DNA from: Maea johnstoni
Lineage: Eukaryota; Annelida; Polychaeta; Spionida; Magelonidae
DNA: 64,000 bases
Reading direction: 5' to 3'
Assembly (NCBI GenBank): GCA_963942565.1
Contig: OZ012684.1
Location: forward strand, 96,682,800-96,746,799
Below, piece by piece: positions 22,801 to 32,077 of this stretch. Under the pieces are notes generated by a model. That model did no database searches. It was not told the origin of the DNA and saw nothing but the letters and a program-made list of their open reading frames with translations. The translations under genes and the position numbers were made by a program. Numbering within the stretch: the first letter of the stretch is position 1; every line of letters begins with the position of its first letter.

Positions 22801-25428
22801 AATTCAAATCTGGTCACAAAATTACATGATCCAGGGGCAACTGCACCTAAAACGACCATTAAGGTCAATTCCTGCTGTACCACTAGCATGGGAATAACAA
22901 GTCCACTTTCCGCTGCTTTGGTTTCTGCGACTGAACCTATTGCTAGGCAGGGTCTTAGCCAGGATTTAGAAAAAGTTACTGGCTCCACAAAATTGACATT
23001 TTAAATTTTGGGTGTCTTATTTTTCAAGGGACATCACAATGCACTCAGATGATAACCAAAAACATGTATTTATTCATTGAAATAAGGCATAATATCCTTT
23101 GACAATGTCAGTGAAATTATGTGGAGGTAACAAAATTCAATTATTTGCTTTGAATTGACATTTTTAGAAATTCCTCACAAAAATGGGTCAAGAGTTTTTT
23201 TAGGGTTTGGATGTGCAAATGAAGCCCAGACACCCTGTTGGCTAAGACTATGTTGCCAAGTCTTATAAGAAGCAATGGTTGACTGTATCTTTTAAAGTGA
23301 GGAGACAAATGGACCCCTAACTCAAAAGTCAGGGCAAACTCTTTGGGAGTCTTGAGTGTTAAGAGAAAATGCAAAAGAAAGATTTGATCTACAACTTTGA
23401 ATTTCCATACAAATTTTATTCAAAACATTTTCACAGTATCAATAAATGCTAGGTTACATAACCAGCACTCACCTGTCCTGCAAAAATGACTCCTAATATT
23501 TATGATGATAATCATCTTTATTTTTAAGAGGGTGACATATTAGGGTGATTGATTCACCTTATAGCTGAAACTGTTAATTTTACTAATTTACACACCTGTC
23601 TATATTTTGATATATACCATATTAGGCATTTCATTGATGTGGCTTAGTTACAGTTGAACCTAGAGCTGCACTCACAGACTGAGGGAGATCAACTCATGAG
23701 CTCACCACCATTTGGACTCATGAGCTCATGGATGCGCAATTTCTAAAATAAATATTCTTTTAATACACCAATTAAGAGAGAAATACTTATTGATGGAGAT
23801 TTGCTAACATTTACATGGTTATTTCATTTAAAAATGCGCTTGCATAGAAGAATTCATATCTATATTTTCATAATGCTTTCTATATAGCGGTACAGCAGTC
23901 AGTATAACGCTCAACACTGCCTGTATACATTAGGATTGTAAACAAGACATGACAGCGATAAGCAGTGATAAGAAAGTGTGTGTTGGGTGTTCTGTGTTAG
24001 GTTTGTGTTCCTGACATAGACAAGTTCATGAGTTGACCACTTCAGCTCGAGCTCCGTCCAGTGCTCAAGCCACTCAAGTGTGTGAGTGGTGAGTGCAGCT
24101 CTAGTTGAACCCTAGGAGTTTTGAGAGTTTTATGCAATCATCAAGAATTCCTCTTTCCTCCTTGCCTTCCTCTAGTTCTAGTCCCTTGAATGTCTCCTTC
24201 CACTTGTGTTGAGCGTGTGTTTTTCCTCAGACATGCCTTTACATGCAACCAAAGATATTTACAATTGCTATATAAGTCAACAGAACATTGCAATGTTAGA
24301 ATCAGATAGTTTGTTCTTAATTATGTTTTTGCTCATTTCAAACTTTCGTGTGTTTCTTTTTACATATTGACCACTTATGATGCATCAATACATTTTTACC
24401 ATGGTGCAACATGGATGTGAAATCTATTGTTTTAATTTCTTGATCGTGCAACAGGATAGAACAATTATCTAGGTAAATACAATTGTCTTTTTGTTCCAGA
24501 TTCTCACTGTCTCCCAGGATTCCAACACTTTCCTCTCTTGTGGAGAAGATGGCACAGTTAGATGGTTCGATCTGCGACTCAAGAAAAAATGCCGTAAACC
24601 TGACTGCAATAAGGTATGATCTAGTATTTTATACATTGTATTTGTTAAATAATTAATTATGGTTGCACAGATCTCTGCTAGATTGAGTTCAACTCTAAGT
24701 TCTTCTCATAGGAGTGTGATACTAGGCTAGTAAACTTTTGCAGCTACTAGTCCTACCATGCCGCTTTACAAGAGCTACAAAGTGTCTTCCCTTATTGTCA
24801 GACCCTGCATCTACAGCCTGTTGGACACATGGATAAGATAACCAGTGGCTGTGGTTAGTCACTGGTTTCCCTACATTAAATCTTAGATGAAAAGAACATG
24901 ATTTTGGTTGCCACAGTCCAACTGTATTAACATTATGAAACCCTAGTCACACCTAATCTCGCCAATATAGGAGACCTAGACCAATGAGAGCTCTCATATT
25001 TGTTTACATCGAGGTTGCTCATGCAAATGTATGCACAGAACTCACAGACATGACAGCGATAAGCAGTGATAAGAAAGTGTGTGTTGGGTGTTCTGTGTTA
25101 GGTTTGTGTTCCTAACATAGACAAGTGGTTCTCGTCAAGAACTTGGCTAGGAGTTTGCCGGTTGTGTATCTAACGATCAAAATTTGTGATATAATGATGC
25201 ATTCTCATTACACCTGCTCTTACCTGGGAGCAGACACTTAGCCAGTACCTGTCCAGCCATTATCCCCCAGTTACCTGTATTCCGTGTTTCAGGATGTGCT
25301 CATCAATTGCCACAGGGCAGTGACGTCTCTGGCTATCAACCCCATGGTGCCATACCAGCTTGCTGTGGGCTGCTCTGACAGCTCTGTCAGGGTCTTTGAC
25401 AGGTGCATGCTGGGAACAAGAGCCACAG
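19821..25428 (+). CDS. DCAF6: DCAF6-like WD40 protein, six consecutive exons (partial gene)
   Basis: DCAF6 (NRIP/IQWD1) is a WD40 substrate receptor for CUL4-DDB1 ubiquitin ligases and a nuclear-receptor cofactor. Exons 19821-19882, 20550-20642, 21478-21555, 21887-21991, 24500-24613 and 25293-25428 all have consensus AG/GT borders, keep one reading frame and contain no stops. They encode [79 protein letters not shown] and [20 protein letters not shown], then LGTRATG. These follow the first WD repeats of DCAF6 in order. Not found in the window: the start exon (MSRGG...) and everything after LGTRATG (rest of the propeller, IQ motif, C-terminus). Introns carry at least three MITEs. The last exon's 3' part has been amplified downstream. 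It may be a live gene cut by assembly or a truncated duplicate. Confidence 0.85.
20161..20470. mobile_element. MITE of the GTCTTAGCC family, in a DCAF6 intron
   Basis: The ends ATAGTCTAAGCCAGCATCTT and AAATCTGGCTAAGACCCTGC are inverted repeats. Internal GGTGTCATTCGAACAC is a near-palindrome. Confidence 0.75.
22948..23250. mobile_element. MITE of the GTCTTAGCC family, in a DCAF6 intron
   Basis: The left end CAGGGTCTTAGCCAGGATTT and right end CACCCTGTTGGCTAAGACTA are inverted. The interior is colinear with the 19.19-kb half copy. Confidence 0.75.
23661..24103. mobile_element. Complete hAT-type MITE, 443 bp, with 8-bp TSD
   Basis: Inverted ends TAGAGCTGCACTCAC and GTGAGTGCAGCTCTA are perfect over 15 bp and flanked on both sides by GTTGAACC (23653-23660 and 24104-24111). 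An 8-bp duplication with a TAGAGCTG-like tip is the hAT hallmark. The subterminal zone repeats CTCATGAGCTCA-type motifs. It is non-coding, so movement would depend on a transposase encoded elsewhere. Partial relatives lie at 1-25, 25.05-25.13 and 58.32-58.65 kb. Confidence 0.88.
25048..25128 (+). repeat. Internal fragment of the hAT-type MITE
   Basis: About 80 bp (ACATGACAGCGATAAGCAGT ... ACATAGACAAG) nearly identical to 23945-24026, without either terminus. Confidence 0.8.
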
Positions 25429-26429
25429 GTAGGTCAACACTTCATCACAGGGACTGTAATCCATGGTGCCATACCAGCTGGCTGTGGGCTGCTCTGACAG
25501 CTCTGTCAGGGTCTTTGACAGGTGCATGCTGGGAACAAGAGCCACAGGTAGGTCAACACTTCATCACAGGGACTGTAATCCATGGTGCCATACCAGCTGG
25601 CTGTGGGCTGCTCTGACAGCTCTGTCAGGGTCTTTGACAGGTGCATGCTGGGAACAAGAGCCACAGGTAGGTCAACACTTCATCACAGGGACTGTAATCC
25701 ATGGTGCCATACCAGCTGGCTGTGGGCTGCTCTGACAGCTCTGTCAGGGTCTTTGACAGGTACATGCTGGGAACAAGAGCCACAGGTAGGTCAACACTTC
25801 ATCACAGGGACTGTAATCCATGGTGCCATACCAGCTGGCTGTGGGCTGCTCTGACAGCTCTGTCAGGGTCTTTGACAGGTGCATGCTGGGAACAAGAGCC
25901 ACAGGTAGGTCAACACTTCATCACAGGGACTGTAATCCATGGTGCCATACCAGCTGGCTGTGGGCTGCTCTGACAGCTCTGTCAGGGTCTTTGACAGGTG
26001 CATGCTGGGAACAAGAGCCACAGGTAGGTCAACACTTCATCACAGGGACTGTAATCCATGGTGCCATACCAGCTGGCTGTGGGCTGCTCTGACAGCTCTG
26101 TCAGGGTCTTTGACAGGTGCATGCTGGGAACAAGAGCCACAGGTAGGTCAACACTTCATCACAGGGACTGTAATCCATGGTGCCATACCAGCTGGCTGTG
26201 GGCTGCTCTGACAGCTCTGTCAGGGTCTTTGACAGGTGCATGCTGGGAACAAGAGCCACAGGTAGGTCAACACTTCATCACAGGGACTGTAATCCATGGT
26301 GCCATACCAGCTGGCTGTGGGCTGCTCTGACAGCTCTGTCAGGGTCTTTGACAGGTGCATGCTGGGAACAAGAGCCACAGGTAGGTCAACACTTCATCAC
26401 AGGGACTGTAATCCATGGTGCCATACCAG
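25342..26429 (+). repeat. 119-bp tandem array of a DCAF6 exon end plus its splice donor (9 units)
   Basis: The unit begins CCATGGTGCCATACCAGCTG and contains the last ~87 nt of the DCAF6 exon, its donor (CCACAG/GTAGGT) and 32 bp of intron. It recurs at exact 119-bp steps from 25342 to 26294, then a truncated tenth copy at 26413 breaks off at CCATACCAG, exactly where the cysteine-rich exon begins. Units differ at one or two positions (GCTTGC or GCTGGC; GTACATG or GTGCATG). Because 119 is not a multiple of 3, readthrough shifts frame every unit, which produces a ladder of overlapping 90-codon frames that are not genes. Ten copies of exon end exist but only the first has an acceptor. Confidence 0.93.
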
Positions 26430-28816
26430 CCTACAACCCTTACACCAGGATGGAGAGGGTGGACCAGTGTACCCCTTGTGACTCGGGCAAATACTGCACT
26501 GGCATTGGCAAGAGTGCAGTCACTAGTAAGTACAACACTAGCATATCCTTATCACTGAAACCTTGGAATGAATTTGCCATATTTGTGCATTATTTCCCTT
26601 ATTCAGCCTGAAATGACCTGACTTAAAGTGATGATATTCTCTGGAAATATTCCTAGCTAAAGGAATAATATTTTTAATGAGATGATAAATTTGCACTGTT
26701 TCACTGATTGTTCATCCGTTTTTCCACTAAGTGTAGGTTTTTTCTTCATAAGCACATTCTGACAACCAACTCAGTGGCCTTAATGTTCTGAATATCAGTG
26801 ATCTCTCTCTCGCAGAGAAACAATTAAATCATCAGAGCATTCTGTATCTAACTGCCATACATACATACTTTTTCTTAGAGTATATTTCCTTACCTATTGA
26901 TCACACTTACTCATAATAACTACCCTGAGGAGTTTATCATCCAGGTGTTAAACAGGTGAATATTATTACAAGTCATGATGATTTCCTTGAATCTTCTTTT
27001 CTCTAGGTGATTGTCAGGCTGGCTACTGGTGCAGAAATGGGTCGTCCACCGCGACCCCTGAAGATGGCGTTACCTGTGAGCCGTGTCCGAGTGGTCACTA
27101 CTGTCCCCAGGGCACCCTGGCACCCGTCCAGTGCCCACTGGGTACGTGGTACAACAGTACCGGCCTGAGGAACTCAGGAGAGTGCCTGCCGTGTAGTGGC
27201 GGCTTCTACTGCAACAGATCAGGACTGGTGGCGCCCTCTGGACCCTGCTCAGCTAGGTAGGTTATTGTCAAATTTTTTGACACTCAAGGCTAAATCCTAA
27301 CTAGAATTAAATTGTAGAGGTGATTGCCATGTCACTGGCAACTACCTCACATGCCTTGCACTTTGTGCAGTGGTGAGACACAGTGAGCAATGAGTATGCA
27401 CTGCAACAGGAGTTGCCCTTTTGGAATTTGGAATTTTCATTTTCATCACATTTTCTACCATTTTGTGGCTTAATAGTCACAACCAGGTAGTTATACGTGG
27501 TGTAGGAAAATGGAATACCAGGCAAAATCCAGTTACTAACCTCAAGTCACTGGCAACTTTCTCACAGGCCCTGGCTACAAAGCTGTCCCTTCAAATATAA
27601 CAAACGCTCATGAACATCTGATACCTTTGTATTTTGTTAAAGCTTGTATTGACCACCTGTATTTATTATAGATTATCTCTACATTGGAAGGTAATTGAAA
27701 GCTCAGCAAATTGAACTCCTGTAAGGATGAAACTATCCTAAGCAATAAAAAACATGCTTTTGTCTTTACTTGCAGGTATTATTGTAGCAGGAATGCAACC
27801 ACACCCACACCTGACGATGGGGGTATCACCAGTGCACCCTGTACTACCGGTCACTACTGCCCAGTGGGTACCGCCAGCCCAATACCCTGTGCACATGGGA
27901 CATATATGACCAAGACCCATGACTACGTCTGTGATATCTGTACCCCGGGGTACTATTGTGTGAGTGGACAGGACCCTGAACCCTGCCCACCAGGGTACTA
28001 CTGCCCAGTGGGTACAGGTATTGTTTGGCAGTCATGCCCAACGGGTACATTTAGTATCAATACCCATCAGAACGACTCCAGTCAGTGTACGGGGGGGGGG
28101 GGGGGGGGGGGGGGGGCTACTACTGTGGCAACCCTAATTCTACCACTGTAAGTGGAGAATGCTCAGCAGGTTATTACTGTAGCGAGGGTTCGGATACGGC
28201 AACCCCTGATACCAACTTTAAGGGTACTGCTGGTCCCTGTCCTGCAGGTAGCTACTGTCCTCAGAGGACCACCACCCCTCAGCCCTGCCCCGCTGGCAGG
28301 TACAGTAACAATACCAAGCTGGCCGCTTCAACTGATTGTGATCTGTGTGCCTACGGCAAGTACTGCGGTGAATCTGGCCTTACAACGCCCTCTGGTGACT
28401 GCTGGGGAGGGTTCTATTGTCTACGGGGCGCAGCGTCCCCGAACAACCCGACCAACGACACAACTGGAGGACCCTGCCCCACCGGGCACTTCTGCCCCAA
28501 CGGAACCTCCTACCCCTTGGAATGCCCTGTTGGTACCTACAACCCTACAATAGGCATTGCTGAGTGTACCCAATGCCCAGCAGGGTTCTTCTGCCCTCAG
28601 AAATTGGAAACGTTCTCCTCCAACCCCTGCCCTGCTGGACACTACTGCCCTATTGGTACCACCCATGGTCTACAGTACCCGTGTGATAAATGCTACTATA
28701 ATAACTACACAGGTAAAGGGCAACCTTCGGACTGCATACCCTGTGAACCCGGGCGGTACTGCGGAGAGGCGGGGTTGGCGTACCCGACCGCCGAGTGTGC
28801 GGAGGGCTGGTACTGA
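26430..28816 (+). CDS. Cysteine-rich repeat protein (GCC2/GCC3, Eph-receptor-like), three exons
   Basis: Exons 26430-26525, 27007-27256 and 27776-28816 join in compatible phase. They encode tandem modules of about 50 residues with the signature CP.G.YCP.GT..P.PC..GT....G....C..C: for example [66 protein letters not shown] and [15 protein letters not shown]. Such modules occur in secreted or cell-surface extracellular proteins, and disulfides stabilise them. The upstream border CCATACCAG/C lies at the end of the DCAF6-derived tandem array, so the true 5' part is missing. A 26-base G run in exon 3 puts the two halves of that exon in different frames. The frame then stops after AEGWY, just where the next Cys is expected. 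No transmembrane or signal segment is visible. The specific gene is unknown. Confidence 0.72.
27300..27575 (-). mobile_element. SINE remnants in an intron of the cysteine-rich gene
   Basis: The intron 27257-27775 holds pieces resembling the 15.96-kb SINE: AAGTCACTGGCAACTTTCTC, a GGTGTAGGAAAATGGAATACC block and CAGTGGTGAGACACAG. No intact B-box or TSD remains. Confidence 0.5.
28091..28116 (+). repeat. Poly-G run of 26 inside an exon
   Basis: The run falls between QCT and GYYCG codons of the cysteine-rich repeat. As written its length places upstream and downstream coding in different frames. Homopolymer length is both biologically unstable and error-prone to sequence, so the apparent frame break may not be real. 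Confidence 0.9.
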
Positions 28817-29284
28817 TAGTGAAGTGGTATGATAAAGAATCTTGTGTCTCTGTTGCATATTACCAGGTAGAGATTGAGCCGCAAAATTGTATTTCTTGTG
28901 AGCCGTTTGTTATTATTAACATATCTTTTATTTTGGGAGGCACACACAAATGCTTTAAAGTTTCCCTTTGTGAGCTCATAATGTAAGACCAGGAAGTTGG
29001 AAGTGTTGCTGAGCACCAGTGACTAGGGATCAGTTCATATCTCTGAGGGGGAAGCACTTGACCTTTGACCTAATTACTGAGGTGTAGCAGAGAGCTATTA
29101 ATGTCTAAGGGGCTGTGGCTGCCTGTGAGGGACCAGTGCTGTGAAGCTTATAATGCCTAATATTAGATAGTCAGGTTGGGCCAGTTGGGGGGCACTTGAG
29201 ATTGCCCGACATACTGCTTTTTCGAGATAAGATAGTCATGACTATCGGGCTATCTACTGTGTCGCACCCTGAAACCCATTGAGT
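28817..29284. other. Non-coding, nothing recognised
   Basis: No conserved exon follows the cysteine-rich exon. The sequence is unique apart from short low-complexity stretches. Confidence 0.4.
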
Positions 29285-29347
29285 AGGTGTAGGCATCATT
29301 TTGTACAGTGTATATAATGAATGTATTATGAAGTATATTGATGATTG

Positions 29348-29439
<92 letters not shown>

Positions 29440-29567
29440 ATATACTTATCATCAGCTCCACTCTCACACTAGCAGCTTATTGGTCAATATTGATGTATAA
29501 TGTATATTCATTAAAGAAGATTTGTGATTGCATTTGTGATTGTATGGTTGTATGTGTGTGTGTGTAT

Positions 29568-29660
<93 letters not shown>

Positions 29661-29935
29661 TTCTCCGCAGTCATCATGGTTACTAGAAGTAGAGTGACAT
29701 TCTTGTTTGGAGTGACTTGTCCTCACTAAATAGGACAAGGTGGGGTGGGGGATGAGATTTGTGAGATTTATTTATTCTCTACCTGTGTACAGTGTATAAT
29801 ATAATGAATGTATATTGATGATTGCATTTTTGATTGTATCTTTGATTGTATGTGCGTATATATATATATATCTATATCTATATATATCTATCTATATATA
29901 TATATATAGCATTAGCTCAACTCTGTTAGTAGCAG
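29285..29935. repeat. Three TA-microsatellite blocks within a repeated flanking unit
   Basis: (TA)n tracts lie at about 29353-29430, 29566-29658 and 29856-29908. Each is preceded by variants of TGTACAGTGTATATAATGAA ... ATTGATGATTG and/or followed by CAGCTCCACTCT ... AGCAGCT.ATTG. The whole cassette, not just the TA tract, seems to have been duplicated. Tyr/Ile repeat frames here are artefacts. Confidence 0.75.
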
Positions 29936-29965
29936 CTGATTGTTCAATTCCATTTTCATTTGTTG

Positions 29966-30439
29966 AGTAGGGGGGGGGGGGGGGTAATTGATGATAACTT
30001 TGTTACCCTCTTTGTAAAAAATGCCTGGTGTCTGTGACCAAGTGCGATATGGCTGACTTCTCGCAGACACCAGGCCGTATCCCTTTTTTACAAAGAGAAT
30101 AACTAATGATGTATATATATGTATAAATTTGTTATCCTTTTTGTGAAAATTATATGTATGTTGTAATAAAATGTGATGTTGGGTGAGCGCGAACACTTGT
30201 ATAATATGCATGAATTGTACAGTTGAGTCGACCACATTTGGGGTTATCCCAAGGGTAAGCCCAACCCAGGTGCAATGGAAAGCCCTCACCCTGGGAGAAC
30301 CGCCTAGCTGATCACTGTTAACTCCCCCTGCCAGGTAAGTATAAGTCATGACTAGGCAGTTGTATCTGGTGGAGGAAACAGGAGCATCCGATGAAAACCA
30401 CCACCTTACCCTAAGTCACTGGCACATACACCCCTGTGC
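29966..30439. repeat. Dispersed repeat and SINE scraps
   Basis: A 16-G tract lies near 29970. Complementary segments around TGCCTGGTGTCTG (30020s) and CAGACACCAGGC (30060s) can form a hairpin. The block GGGTAAGCCCAACCCAGGTG ... GAGAACC at 30.24-30.34 kb recurs at 31.67-31.74 kb. SINE-like CTGGTGGAGGAAACAGGAGC lies at about 30370. Confidence 0.5.
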
Positions 30440-30590
30440 AGACAGCGGGGAATCCACTTGGTGGCTGCCCACATAGCCGGGTCCAAGAATGTCTTGGCGG
30501 ACGCTCTCTTCAGGGGGACGCATCGTCACCCCACGGAGTGGTCACTACACAAAGTAGTGGTCAGAGCGATATTTGAGAGGATATAGTATA
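30440..30590 (+). mobile_element. DIRS-type retrotransposon fossil fragment (RNase H region)
   Basis: One frame reads VAAHIAGSKNVLADALFRG then HPTEWSLHKVV, matching the RNase H end of DIRS polyproteins and resembling the corresponding part of the large element at 41.6-50.1 kb, from which it is clearly diverged. This is an isolated, broken relic of a second DIRS lineage. Confidence 0.7.
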
Positions 30591-32077
30591 AATACACCCT
30601 CTTCAAGAGTTATTTTTTTTCGTGAGAAAATGACAGTCATGTCCGTATTCATTTACTGTGCCAATGCAGATATGTGTGGTGCCAGTCTGTCACTGTATGG
30701 CAGTTTATCGAGTTTCTAATGGGATTGTCATCTAAGCCAATTCAGGGACTATGGGAAAGTTACTTCTTAAGTCTGACCTAGGCATATGCAATAAGACAAC
30801 AGTTACTTCTCAAGTCTAACCTAGACATGGGCAGTGACTGCAGGTAAGAATTATTTATATCTCTAACCTGGGATGCTACCAGGGGGTCTATGCACTTTGT
30901 CATACATAAGATGGGTTTAAAAATAATGCATGCTTCTTGCCCCTCCCTTGATATGGTGGGGAAGGAGGGATGATCAGATCAGTGATAGGATCTCATTCTT
31001 GCAATCGAAATTGCTGTCACACACACCGAAGTTCTGTCAAATTCTTTTTCATGTTAAAAAACTACAAATATAAACAAATGACAAACTACTACTTTATGCC
31101 AAAAACATACCTTAATGTTTATACACACTTTGTTCTGTCTTGAAATATTTTTTTTGTTTTTTTAAAAAAAGCCATTAAATAGAATCGGCTATCTTAGGGA
31201 GAAACCTTGTTTTGTCCATATTTCAGAATGTGGTGTCGGATTTCGGCCAAATTTGATTACATAAATTGGTCATTCGGAATAGATTCAAGATAAGTCATTT
31301 TGATAAGAAAACATACTATGGTTGATCAGAAATCCCTCATGGAAGAGAACTCAAACATCAATTGCTTTATAGTTTTTTATGTATGTTTTGTTTTTCTGTC
31401 AATGGTTGCTATTAGAGATGTCATTGATATCCCTTTTTTTTTCGAATAGATTAATTGCTATAACCTTTACGATCTAGCAATTCTATTCTATTTGATTCGA
31501 TGAACTGTGTCTCGGCTGTATGCCTGAGTAAAGTACACCATTCCATCCAATTTATCTTACAAAAACTACTTAACTATTTAGTCAGTTCTACTTTGCATTA
31601 GTTTAACAGGAAAATGTCTGGAAAAAGTATATTCTTTATTTATAAACGTACACATGATTTTATCGCAAGGGTCAGCTCAACCCAAGTGCAATGGAAAGGC
31701 CTCTCTCTGGAAGAACCACCCTGCCAGGTAATTATAAGTTATTCATAGACACCATTATATATTTTGTCAATCTATGCTATCTTTTTGTCAGTACGAAAAA
31801 CAAATCATCCGAAGCTTCGCCATGCCAGCATCATATTAAATAGCGAAAGACATGTTTAGATTTGCAAAATTCCAATTGTTTTTAGATTATTTCTAGTGTC
31901 CCTATATCCGCACGCTGGTCACGCAACCAGATGTTTGCCTACATGTAAAAGAAAAATTACTGTATGTTTGAAATTGACACAAACCAATTCTTAACAAAAA
32001 AATTGGGTGTTCTGAGGAGTGGATTTTGAGCGTTCGGGTGCCCAAATGACGCCTGGATGTTATTTATTCATGAATCT
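30591..32077. other. Non-coding intergenic DNA with repeat scraps
   Basis: Mostly AT-rich. It contains the second copy of the AAGGGTCAGCTCAACCCAAG block (31.67-31.74 kb) and a half copy of the GTCTTAGCC MITE (about 31.97-32.06 kb, with GGGTGTTCTGAGGAGTGG and GGTGCCCAAATGACGCC). No exon was recognised. Confidence 0.45.

Noticed and set aside
25463-26330. Ladder of nine overlapping 90-codon frames
   Set aside because: Frame-shifted shadows created by the 119-bp tandem repeat of one exon end.
29301-29738. Tyr/Ile-repeat proteins
   Set aside because: Translations of TA microsatellites.
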